Origin: Enchytraeus crypticus
Taxonomy: Eukaryota > Annelida > Clitellata > Enchytraeida > Enchytraeidae
Length of the DNA: 64,000 bases
Assembly (NCBI GenBank): GCA_905160935.1
Contig: CAJHZI010000265.1
Coordinates: forward strand, 62,001 to 126,000
Reading direction: 5' to 3'
Shown here: positions 1 to 13,200 of the stretch, in pieces
Layout: every line of letters begins with the position of its first letter
How positions within the stretch are numbered: the stretch's first letter is position 1
Translations under genes and position numbers: made by a program
Notes under the pieces: generated by a model
Seen by the model: only the letters and a program-made list of their open reading frames with translations
Told to the model about the DNA's origin: nothing
Database searches by the model: none

Positions 1-37
1 AGTTGATCATTTCACTATAATGCGTGTTTACTTACTT
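1..37 (-). repeat. SINE-B end fragment
   Basis: Reverse complement of the segment at 8185-8220 (CATTATAGTGAAATGATCAA), which begins the SINE-B copies near 8190 and 56370. Confidence 0.5.
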
Positions 38-159
38 TACTTTACAAATACAACATCAAATTCTATTGAGACAAATCCAAGCTGGTGAGCAAAAAGAAAG
101 TAAAAAATTATGCAAATTAAAAAATCCAGAGAACCAGTCCTAGATTAATCTAAATAACC

Positions 160-745
160 TCTAAGCTTTCACACCTCTAGCAGATAAAATTCATCTAATA
201 GATAATTTATTTCACACCTCTAGCAGATAAAATTCATCTAATAGATAATTTATTTCACACCTCTAGCAGATAAAATTCATCTAATAGATAATTTATTTCA
301 CACCTCTAGCAGATAAAATTCATTTAATAGATAATTTATTTCACACTTCTAGCAGGTAAAATTCGTTTAATAGATAAATTATTTTCACATCTCCAGGAGA
401 TAAAATTAATTTAGTAGATGATTATTTCACACATCTAGCAGATAAAATTTATTATTATTAATTCTTTCACATCTCTGGCAGATAAACGTCATTTCACAGT
501 CTAATTCTTGCACACTTCTAACAGATAGAAATAATTTCATAGACCAGTCTAATTCTTGCACACCTCTAACATATAGAAATCATTTCATAGGTTAGTCTAA
601 TTCTTGCCAACCTCTAACATATAGAAATCATTTCATAGGTTAATCTAATTCTTGCCCACCTCTAGCAGATAAAAATCATTTCATAGTCTAATTTCTGCCA
701 ACCTCTAACAGACAGAAATCATTTCATAGATTAATTCTTGCCCAC
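160..745 (-). repeat. Tandem array carrying copies of the ERO1 exon-10 splice donor
   Basis: About a dozen degenerate units, near-identical 43-bp copies at 170-345 and looser, longer ones up to 745. On the minus strand most units contain the exon end and donor, TATCTGCTAGAG|GTG, identical to the real junction at 745/746. Confidence 0.85.
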
Positions 746-915
746 CTCTAGCAGATAGGGCGCAGCCTTGGCCAGAGCTCTCATCTCAACGAGATAGGCA
801 AAGTAGAGATTCTTCAGACGATTTGGTCCCTCCCCATAAGTAACCTTGGGATCAAACCTCTTCACAAACTCCTCCAGGTTGGGTCCCCACTGTGGGGCGT
901 CAAATGCTGTCTTAC
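746..915 (-). CDS. ERO1: ERO1 exon 10 (last visible)
   Basis: Encodes [20 protein letters not shown], then [20 protein letters not shown] and [17 protein letters not shown] of VKRF and R of PNRLKN match FAD contacts R287 and R300. Donor CTAGAG|GTGGGC lies at the head of a tandem array that repeats the same junction down to about position 160. The remaining exons are off the left edge. Confidence 0.95.
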
Positions 916-3900
916 CTAAAACACAACATGCCCAGCTAATAGTAAAAATTCAACATTTTATTAAACAGCAAAATGAAAAAATAATTGGCAACAGGAAACC
1001 ATCTCAGAAGCCTTTTTTACCAAGCTGCTACAGGCTACATTACGATGTCGTTAAGCATAGCTTTTTGTGAAGGGATAAATTCATTAATCGACGGAAAGCT
1101 CTTTATGGAACGTGAAAGAAGAATGCGAGTAGGAATGTGTATCTTGATTCTGCCACTTAGCAGAACAATAGAGAGAGAGAGAGGTTAAAAGTTTAAAATA
1201 CTGTTTCCCTTAAGCATGTATACTATCAAAGTTGACCAAGCTGGGATTCCAAGAGCCTCCTGATTATCAGACAAGCCTTCAATAGACCATCCAGACAGTA
1301 TTTAAGTATGTTTGGTTATAATCCTAATGAAAATGCTTTAAAAATTTGAGGGAACACAAATTTCTTTGAAACTGACTGTTTTTTGCACACATCAAATTAA
1401 ATCTCTTTAAAATGAACTGAAGCAGAGCAGCTCACAGTGGGATAATGATAAGTTTGAAAGAAAACCAGCAGGTGATGGAAGGTTATTCTTAAGCAATCGA
1501 TGCGTTATTACTAAAAATAGTGAAGAGTTGAGCAATTAAGCAAAATTCAAATTACTAGCAACTGATCAAGAAAATTCTGTAGCACGTGCGGTATGTCGTG
1601 TGTGTAACAGTAGAAAAAATTATCCCTAATATTAGACATGGGCTCTACACGGCTGGAGCCAGTGGCGATGTCGTTAAGATATTCGACCGATGACCAATCA
1701 GTATGTGCAGGGTTCAAATCCTGGACTCGCCCGTCACTGTCATCGCTTTTGAGTGAGGAAACTGACGTTAACATTAGCTTTACCAGCTTTTACTTTGTCT
1801 CTTCCTACGAATACAATTTTTTAATTTTAAAGAAAGTTTAGAACTCTTACAGTTGAAATTGCTTAAAGGGATTTGTGAAATTAGTTAAGAACTAATCAGA
1901 TATCAATCAGGTAATTTACACAGCAAAGAATATCTGTCATTTAGTTATAAAATACAAGAAACTTCCAGTAATTCTGAATAAGAAACTTACAGGGTAAACC
2001 ACTATACCTGGTATAAGCCAGTTATAGGGAATACCTGGTATAAGCCAGTTATAGGGAATACCTGGTATAAGCCAGTTATATGGAATACCTGGTATAAGCC
2101 AGTTATAGGGAATACCTGGTATAAGCCAGTTATAGGGAATACCTAGTATAAGCCAGTTATATGGAATATCTGGTATAAGCCAGTTATAGGGAATACCTAG
2201 TATAAGCCAGTTATATGGAATACCTGGTATAAGCCAGTTATAGGGAATACCTGGTATAAGCCAGTTATAGGGAATACCTGGTATAAGCCAGTTATAGGGA
2301 ATACCTGGTATAAGCCAGTTATAGGGAATACCTGGTATAAGCCAGTTATAGGGAATACCTGGTATAAGCCAGTTATAGGGAATGCCTGGTATAAGCCAGC
2401 TATATGGAATACCTGGTATAAGCCAGTTATAGGGAATACCTGGTATAAGCCAGTTATATGGAATACCTGGTATAAGCCAGTTATATGGAATACCTGGTAT
2501 AAGCCAGTTATATGGAATATCTGGTATAAGCCAGTTATATGGAATACCTGGTATAAGCCAGTTATACATTATACCTGGTATAAGCCAGTTAGCAGTGACA
2601 TCGACATTAATGCTCGTATGAAATCCAGAGATGAGACGAAAGAACGTTCGTTTCTCCAAGCACATTCCTGTGGGTTCATAAAACATAGGACTCATTATTG
2701 GATTAGGAACTCAATTAATATGCAAAATCAGGTATAAGTTATGCTGACTGCGTAAGTTCTATCGCTGGGGAATGAAATAGGTGCTATCAAATAGTATAGT
2801 ACAACTTCATTACGCAGGTCTTTCTTAGCACAAAGCGAGCACAACACCTGCACCTGGCAGCCTGATTCTACGCCTATGCTATAAACACTCATCACAATTG
2901 CTTACAAGTTCTACTTAGCTTTCGAAAATATGAATTCACATATGTATATGAATTCAGAGATGTATATGAATTCAGAGATGTATATAAATTCACAGATGTA
3001 TATCAATTCACAGATGTTTATGACTTCACAGATGTATATTATAAGATGAATTCACAGATGTACATGAATTCACAGATGTATATGAATTCACAAAGGCTTC
3101 AGAAATTGCAACCAAAATTTAAGCGAATGGAAAAGTCTCAAAGAGGGTATTGACTGATGATGTGATGTAGGACAGAGGATTTGAGACAGTCCATTCGTAT
3201 CCCGACCCCAGTTAAACTGGTATTCAAGGGAAGATGATGATGATGATGATGATGATATGAATTCACAGATGTACATGATGTCACAGGTGTTTATGAATTA
3301 ACAGATGTATATGAATTCACAAATGTACCAGTGTTAGCTTAGTCAGCAGACAAACATGAATTCTTGATTATTAGCTGAAGCGTTTCAGAGATTCATTAAT
3401 TAAAAAGATAATTTATTAATAAATATTACTAAAAAGTTTTCACTATCTCAAATACTAGGAAACCATTACCTAATTAGGTTAGCTATAACATTCACATTTT
3501 ACATTTAATTCATATTATATACTTCACATTGCTTGTTTCAAATGTACAAAAAATGTATTAATTGCATTAAATATATTCATATACATTAAATATAATTGCA
3601 TAAAATATAAAACTTTATTCAATAGATAAATATAAATTTTGCAACAAAAATGAAATGCACTGATTATATCTAATATATGAATCTTAACTACGCAGATAAA
3701 AAGGAATTACACAAACCTAAAGGAGCATACTGTCCATAATCCGGTAAATCTGGCCTGAAATATATCACAAAATCGTTTAAACTGACTCATACACAGACAA
3801 ATTGCATTGTAGTGATAGAAAATTATTTGAAAGAAAATTGGAAGAGCTAGATTTAAGCTAGAGAGAGGTAGACCACAAATTATGTGGTGATTAAGAAGGA

Positions 3901-6900
3901 ATTGAAAACTAGGGGATTGACTGATGACGCGGTGTGGGACAGAGATGATTGGAGAAGGTCAATTTGTATCCTGACCCAAGTTAAACTGGGATTTAAGGGA
4001 AGATGATGATGATGATGATTATGATATTAGAAAATTATTTGTAATACTACATTCCGACAAGGATGTCCATTAGCAAAATCCTCTGGTTCACAACATTTTC
4101 AATGTTGCATATAGCACAGTTTCATGATTACACCATGTCGTAGACCTACACCACAGCTCAGTGATCAGACTTTTGCACAATAGCGCTTCGTGTTTAATGG
4201 TACTTCCAATACAAATCCTATTGGTGTACACCATACATGACCGAAATCCATAGATCTTAGCCTGCTTTACAACCTTCTATTGCTATATTAAACTGCTTTA
4301 ATGTAGATGATAGCACAATATTCTGTCAGGAACATCTGTATCACTCTTAACTCAGTTAACTTTGTTACTTAAAGAGTATTTTAATTGTTTAATTTTATTT
4401 AATCTATTTTTTATTTTATTTATTTAGGAATTACTAACTGAAAGCAGTTTTGATCGTAGATTAGCTTCCACACATTGACGGCTGAGGGTCCCGTGTAGCC
4501 CGTGAATCTCTCCGGATTCTTCACTAGGTCGTAATACACGGCGTCCGGCGACTCTATGTCTACACAAATAAGTAAACAAATCAGCATCTTCATCATAGAA
4601 ATACTAGTCTTCTTCTTTTTCAGTGTACGGCTAAGTGGCAGGTTCAAGGTACAAATTCATACTCAAAGTCTGTTTTCTCGCTCCATAAGAGCACTCCTTA
4701 GATCAACAAGTTAATCCCTTCACAAAGTCTACACCTTATCCATACCTTATGTAGCCTATAGCTTGTGAAAAATATGGCTTCTGAGGTGGTTTTCCAGAAA
4801 TACTATATCAGAAATACTGAGATGGTGTACTAGAAATACTAGTAAAGTCAAATAAATAACCAACATAAAATACAGTAAGTTATAGAAATAAATCATTATC
4901 ATCATCATCATCTTCCCTTTAATCCAAGTTTAACTAGGATCGGGATACGAATAGATCTTCTCCACTCCTCTTTACAGAAATAAAAAACACATATAAACAA
5001 TTATCATCGTCATAGAGTACAGAAAAATCACAAATAAATAACCATCGTTATTATAAAGTATAAGAAAAAATATAAATAAACATTAATGAGCAGAGAAATA
5101 AACAATTATCACGGTCACACATTATAGAAACACAGAACTACTAATCATAATTAACCACCACTATCTTAAAGTGTACAATAAACACATCACGATATTTAAT
5201 CTTGTGAGTAAATTATTTTCCGTGCTCGGCTGTCCGGATTTCTGAAGAATAGACCAACAGTGGACTGCACGTATCGTAAAAGACGACACAGTACTAAGAT
5301 CGAATCAACGTCAGAAAGGGCATTCGGTTGCGCCTAGGCTCCAGATATAATTGTAAAAAATTCTAACAAAAATGGAAAACTTAATAGTGGATTCACTGGT
5401 GATATGGTATGGAACACAGAAAAGCGGAGGTCTATTCTTATTGCGACCCTATCTAAACTGGGATTCAAGGGCAAATGATGATGATTGAGTTACTTATTTA
5501 TTATTTTGTGACCCAATGAGTAATTAACTAATATGGCTGTTAACACATAAATAAATTTATCAGCTTCAAGAAATCCTTTACGCCAGATCTCATGTCCCAC
5601 TTGAAGTTAGTAATTATATATTACCATTCTCGTCCAAGTCTACAAAACGTCTTCATTTGAAATTACAAGTAACACATTCTACCACCTTAAGCATAAAAAT
5701 AGCAAATGAAATTCCTTTTTACATTACAAAGGTAACAAACGCAGAGGTTGTTAATTAGAATAATAAAAATTTACCATCTGTTTCACAGAAATTATTCTGT
5801 TTGTCGTCAAATTTATTCCACTCTTGAAAAGCTTCCTGACTGTAATACAGCACACACACTGAAGCATGAATACATACAGCTGTGATATTGTTCTATTTCA
5901 TTTTATATTGAAATTACATTTATGCATAAAATTGGACGGATATCTGTCAAATTGTTTTTGGCTTTTACTATAGGCCGTTACACAGAGATTTCTTGATCAT
6001 TTTCTTTTCGATTTCTGTTCATATTAGATTTAGCTAACAGTCACTCCCACCAGTTACACAGCGGGTGGGTGAGTAGACATACATCACGTAAAGCTAAAAA
6101 AGCTAATGTTAACGTCAGTTTCCTCACTCGAAAGCGATGTCAGTGACGGGCAAGCCCAGGATCTGAACCCCGCACATACTGATCCGCGGTCGAATACACT
6201 GCTGCTATACAAACAACTAAACAAACGAAAATAATAATTATAAAGACTAATAACATTATGTCCGTATTCTCATCCTGTGATGATGTAAAAATAGAGAGAT
6301 AAAGCTCTAAATGTTGTGATGTTTACGGTTGATTGCTTGAACAAATGTAAACATTTGGTTATATGATTCCTTTCCTGGTTCATTACCATTAGACAGTGAT
6401 TCATTCATTAGCAAAGTACTCATAAGTTAGGGTTACAATGTTTACATCATTAATGAAAATGTTTTAATCTTATAAATTAATTTGAAACCTAAAGGCAAAC
6501 TTTTAAGAGCTGAAATTTCATCCTAAAATAAGGAAATATAATTAATTAGCAAAATTACTATTACAAGAAGTTAACTTATTAGTGAATTTATCCATAGGAC
6601 AAGTCTAATTTAATATTTAAATCGTTAATAAGTCCACTTAGACTTTAAAATGAATGGATAAAAATTCACCAGATCAGGTGAAAAATTTAGTAGAGTTAAA
6701 GAGGTCAAGTACCTAATTGTAACGTCCAAATCTCCAAGTTTATTGTAATCCTTATCTTTGGCACATTCATCATTGCTAGCGGAATGTCCTTTTCTTTGAT
6801 TCTCCTTTAAATACTGAAAACACAAGAAAGTGATGCAAACTTTGCACTTTAGATATTTCAGTAGCTTATACATGTTAAGTATGCAGACTCATTGGGTAAA

Positions 6901-7276
6901 TCGACTGAATAACAAATGATAAATTTGGTAAAATTCTAATAAAATCAGATTTCTGTTGGAACCATTCAGATTCCTCATAAACAACAAGATTTGTAACAAA
7001 AAATTAATATCAAAATTAATGTTATTTATATTAAAAATTAATTTAAATTACAATCATCTGATACGAAACAATACCCAAGTTAAATCAAAGATAGCTTCAA
7101 TAGCAGAAAGAATAAATAACAAGAAGTGTATAGAAAAATATAACCTGACAGTTAATAAACGATAATACTGAAATATATCCATATTCATAACGACAAAGTA
7201 ATCAATAAATACTATAAATTTGAAGCAAACCTTCGTTACATTTAATACAAATCTATTTGCTAAAATCTTAGTACAA

Positions 7277-7350
<74 letters not shown>

Positions 7351-10246
7351 TGTATATACCTCCTGTCAGCCATCTACTCTTTTAATTTGAATACTTAATT
7401 ACAATTCTGTACCAGTCAGAAACTAAAACTTTCAAATATTTCAAACCAATTTTAATTAAAATAATTATGTTCAAAACACTACTCTATTTCAATAAATGCT
7501 ATATCATTGTAGAATGTTACAAAACGTTATGCAAGAATAATAACTTTTAACTTTTACTTTGACCCATCTATGTAAATCTATCAAAAGAAAATATCTGAAA
7601 GTTTTTCAAATTTCTCATTTGAATTTTTTCAAACGTCGTCAAACCTCTATTCCTACAGATGAATGATGCTTGCCCTCTGTCCAACCTACTTGTAAAGATT
7701 TTGCAGTCATGAACTCTTTCTCCATTACAGATAATTCAACCAAATATTGTAACAGTTGATTGACAAAAACTTAATAAAGGCGATTTTCTCTATGTAAGTT
7801 TTAACAACCAACCAACATTCATAAAGCTATGCGCAATGCCACAGTAGAGCTATTTCAACAAATTAATTGTCAAATAGCTATTATACAACTAACAATTACA
7901 TAATTTCAGTTTCAATTTGTAACTTCAAATTATTAGTCCCATTGTCTATCTTTACTTAATCAATATTTACAAATTTTTTGCAAGAACAGACAGCATTTTA
8001 TAAAAATTAACCACTATTTTTCTGTAGGATAAAATTTTCTTAAATACACCAATTGCATCATTTGCAATATATACAAAAGAAATTCAATGACTGACTTTAT
8101 TCTTTTCATGAGAGTTGTTGTTCTTTAAGCCCACTGGAACTTGATCCTAACAACATAAAATACTTTTAAAGTAAAGAATGATTCCGATAAAGTAAACACG
8201 CATTATAGTGAAATGATCAAGTATGTTGATATCTGGCAATTTTACTACCACATGTTTGAACCGTTAGGCAATTTAGTTAATTTTCCGTATAACCAGTCCA
8301 GTGAATGTCCGACATTTTACTCTCAGCTCAGCGCGGCTGGGATTCGAACCCACAAGGGTTTAATTCAGCTCACGATCTGTCATTTAAAACTTCATGACGT
8401 TACCTCTACGCTAGATGGTTGATAATGATAATTATTAATTAGATGGTTGTTTGGCTTGTCTAAACACTGCTGATGAAGTTGCTATAAGATGGCTGAACGT
8501 AGGAGTATATGTTACACAAGATTAGAAGAAGATAATGATGATAAACATCATCAACTAGCGAAAAATTGTAATTTTTGAAATTGAACGTCAAATATCAGGG
8601 ACCTCTACAATAATGATAAACATTTTCAATAAAATATGAACCAAATTTGCTTTAAACAATGCTGTAATTCGGCGATTCGTTTAAACGTCCAAAATAAGAG
8701 AAATAAATCTAAGTTCATTATTACTATATGCCTAAAGACTAATCTACAAGAATATTTTAAAATCATAAACAGTTAGGATGATATAAATTACGACAACAAC
8801 CATAATTTTAGTTATTGTTGATCTCTAAATTTTACAGATCAGATTTTTTATTTTCACAGAAAATATCAGGCAAACTGTAATATTCAACACAACAGCTGAC
8901 CTCTTTGCACTCATCCACGGCACAACTTCTAGATCCACATTGACCTGAGCTAGCCTGCTTGAAGGGGCAAGGTCTGAACATATGCACCTGTCCAAGAATA
9001 AAAAAATAATTTTAAATCAAGAACATTAATGCACATTTACGATTAAGATGATGTATAATAACAACCACAATAAATATACTATATTTTAGTCATGATATAG
9101 GAAGAAGCTGTGATAAAATAGTTCAATTTTTCATATTAGGATGATGTTGGGCATATTAATAGAAGCTAATTTAATAATAGGAATTTGTTTCTTAATTAAT
9201 AGGAATTTGTTTCTTAATTAATAGGAATTTGTTTTTTTATATAATGAAGATGTACTGAAGAAATAAAATGGTAATGCTCGCTAAGTAAATTGGTAGCTAA
9301 CGCAAGAAAACTGAACCAATTTGTCCTTAAATCAGAAAAAACTGCGTACAGTAGGGCCATCTAAGCACAATACATACTGTATATGGCAAATGCATTGTGG
9401 AAATGTAAAACGATGGAAATAATCTTCTGATTTAGTACAGTTCAACTAAAATATGGAATAATTGCTATTTAACTAATCAATGGTGTTTTCTTTATTGACT
9501 GAGATAATAAGCACTGAATGCAGAAATGCGTCTCGCACCTGACATTTGGTAGATCATTCAACAGAATAGTTTCATACAAACAAAGATAAGAATAAATCCA
9601 AACACAAAAAGAAACGAATTTCCATACAGAAAAAAACAATTTGAATTTGCATACAAAACTTAGAATATTCAAGAACTGACACGTCATATAAGCGACACAT
9701 ACAAACACAAACCGCAAACATCCAAACACACACAGGCATATACACACACATCCAAACACATACACGCATATACCGATATGAACTAATTTTAACACATGCA
9801 CATATAAACGAGAACAGACACACACAAAGAGACACTGTCACACAGACAGACACACAAAAACACTATCACACAGACAGGCAAAGGCACTGTCACAGAGACA
9901 CTGTCACACAGACACTGTCATACAGACACTGTCACACATACATTGTCACACAGACATAGTCACACATACAGACACTGTCACACATCCAGACACTGTCACA
10001 CATACAGACACTGTCATACATACAGACACTGTAACACATACAGACACTGTCACACATACAGACACTGTCACACACACAGGCACTGTCACATATACAGACA
10101 CTGTCACACAGACACTGTCACACAGACACTGTCACACACACAGACTCTGTCACAGACACTGTCACACATACAGACACTGTCACACATATAGACGCTGTCA
10201 CACAGGCACGGGTTCTTTTACTGTGACAAAATAAGTTACTATAGTC

Positions 10247-10279
<33 letters not shown>

Positions 10280-13200
10280 GGTTTAACGTCCGTTTCATCA
10301 TACAAGGATGATGTCAGGGACGTCCCCCATCGTCATATGTCACTACAAATCGATTCACCCCAAAAGATCTGAAAAAACATGTGCTGAAGAGAAAGAAAAA
10401 GATCCTAAACGGTGCCGATCCGGTGATCAAACAACAGTCAGGCAGGATGAAAAAGTCAATATACTGCATATAAACCCTCGATTGTTATACCACAACAGCG
10501 CTGAACCAGTAGTTTTATCGGTTAGGAGCACACAACCGGGTATGTCGAGGTTCATTCATCAGGTCCAGGGATCAAATCCAGTGCTCGACTCGTCACTGAC
10601 ATGCGCTCGAAACAGGAAACAGACGTTAAACTCGGCCTTAGTTTTCTTTTAGTTGAACAGTACGTCAAATTAACAGTTCCAGGCTCTTTGAAAGATTGGC
10701 AGAGTAACTTGTCAGCATTCATCGTAGATTGTCTACTAAGTTGGATAAAATAAAGATATTTGATCTCGAAACGTTCAGTACTTCGTAAAACATATACAGT
10801 TCAGTTAAATTTAAACACCACCTTGTAATATCTGAAGTAGTCTCTCTCTAACAACTGACTGAGAATTGGATAGACTTTCATGTTGTTAAACATGTCGACG
10901 TTCTCAATTCTGCAACTGCAGTCGTCGATCTCGCCTTGCAACTACAACAACAACAACAATACAGTTAATCAATACAATCGTAAATATAGGTTTCAATAGA
11001 AAACTCGCAGCTCTAAGGTATCGAGAAAGAAGATTCAGCTGGCAATATTATGTCTATTAGAGGAATATCAGTCCAAGTCTAAAACAAAAGAGTATAATAG
11101 CAGCATCGGTGGTCATCAAACCAACTGCATTAATTTTTCAGAGGTCTTCAAATTAATTTTTGTATGCCGAAATTTACGAGAAAAACTAAAAACCATGTCA
11201 ATTTGAAACTTAACTCTTAGATCTCAACGCAGTTTTTGTCATACCTATTTAGTTAAGACTCGAACCCTTGGCTTCCAATTTATCAAGCAAGCTAGACAGA
11301 CAGATTGACTAAGCCAACCAACGGCAACACTGTTAAGGGCATGATCAAATAAGGGTTGATTCCACTTCTGCCTCCGCTTCTCAAGAGTCAGAGAAGCAGA
11401 GGCAGACCGAGATTAGGAATGTTAAAGACCCATTCATATGTGGACATGAAGAGGAAAATGGTAGACAGAGAACAATGGATGTGCTATATACCATGGACCT
11501 GCTAGTAGGCAGGGTATTAAGAGACAGAATTCCACTTGCGTTAACCCTTAAGATAATAAAAAGTAATAATTCAGAATCTAAGACATCATTATAGCCGCCC
11601 AGACTCGGCCCGTCGTAGGCAAATGGCTACTTCTTGCTACATAAATTTTTATGTTAATTTTTGTTAAGCGAAAACCAAGTCAGCTTTTCAAAGACTATAC
11701 ATTTAGATTGCAGGTTAACAGTGATAATACTGCAATGGACGAAATTCCGAGAATCTCAGCTGACAAAAAGAATTGTAATCTATTAATAAACGCCTTAAGT
11801 GAAGCAGCCATATGACGGCTAATGGTGCACAAAACAACGTGGTTAAATGTGATTGGTTGACACACAGCGGTAGAGCTGAGTGTTAGAGGCGCTCATTGCA
11901 ACGTTCTATTACATAACTATAGCAAATATTGGGCACACAATTCCGCACAGTTGACGATAAATCAATACTATTTAAATAGTCATTTCATTTTGACACTAGA
12001 AAGTCAACAAAACCAAAAAGTCGTTGACAGTCCTTTTCGTCTCTCTCTCTCTCTCTCTCTCTTTCTTTCTCTCTCTTTCTTGTGTTAAATCATGAGACAG
12101 CTTCAAGGTACATATTCATACTCATGCGGAGTCAATGTTCAAGCTCAGAAAGAGCACTCCATTGACTTAAGTTGCTCAGGACTAGAGAAAAGCCTTTGTG
12201 AAATTCTAATGCAGTCTTTAGCTTGCAAAATATTACTTCTTACGCAGCGCTTCTCAATGACCTTCCTCAGTTCCTGCTTAGACGTCTCTTACGACACGTG
12301 CAGCTCATAATTGGTCTAATCTGCACTGATCCTGACACAAAACATGTGGTGTCCTTTTCATGCAGTCATTTAATGCATTCTATATTGACGGATCTATGGC
12401 CTATTTTGATTCTATATTCACTGAGCCCGCGGACTAATCGACAGGATTTCTGACTGCGGATCAGTATAAGCCCGAATTCACATCACGGTGTCGTCCGCCG
12501 CAGATATCTTTTCGTGAAATGAAACTGACGTTAAAGAAATTTTTAAGTAAATCTAATTAGTTGCTAGTCGCATCCGGAATTGAATAACCCATATTGATCT
12601 AAAAGCCACAGCTTCACCAACAGCAGAACATTTAGAATGTTCCATCGCTCGGCATTACTGGCTCCCACAGCGTTTGTCAGGTGTTAGCTAGGTTTGCTAA
12701 TGCATTATTATTTATCCATCTAGTTGCCGTCTAAAAACAAATTTATCCAGCTAGTTGTCGTTTACACTTAAACCGCAAAACAAGTACGACATCACTATGA
12801 TATAGCAGTATATCTTATTCATCTCTCATTGACTGTTGTCGTTGATACGTGGCAGCACATAACTCAAGTTTGCTATCAGCTAATACCATTAGTGACATTA
12901 CTCTTAGTGCACTTTCCAACGGGCAGCTCCATGGCATACAACTAGTCCCACGAATTCTATCCTTTTTATCTCTATATATGAATCTGTTATCAAATCATGT
13001 AACATTCTATGTCTCTGTCTGCCTCTATCTCTTTTCCCTTGCATTCTTCTTTCTTTACATCTTTCAGACCCTCCCCCTTAGATGTCCTATTTATTTTCTA
13101 CTTCTTATCACATTTATTAACTGTCTACCTGTATCGACTCTCTCAATAGCTTCTTCATTTGTACTTTTGTGAGTCCGTCTTTTTCATCTTTACCCATAAC

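Noticed and set aside
1937-2574. Minus-strand open frame continuing exon 9 as NWLIPGIPY repeats, taken as a stand-alone repeat protein
   Set aside because: It is the ERO1 exon plus a donor-derived minisatellite; a separate gene is not needed. Its possible inclusion in ERO1 is reported as a finding.
9469-10191. Cys/Val-rich and His/Arg-rich open frames
   Set aside because: They are translations of CACA/TGTG-rich and CACTGTCA repeats.
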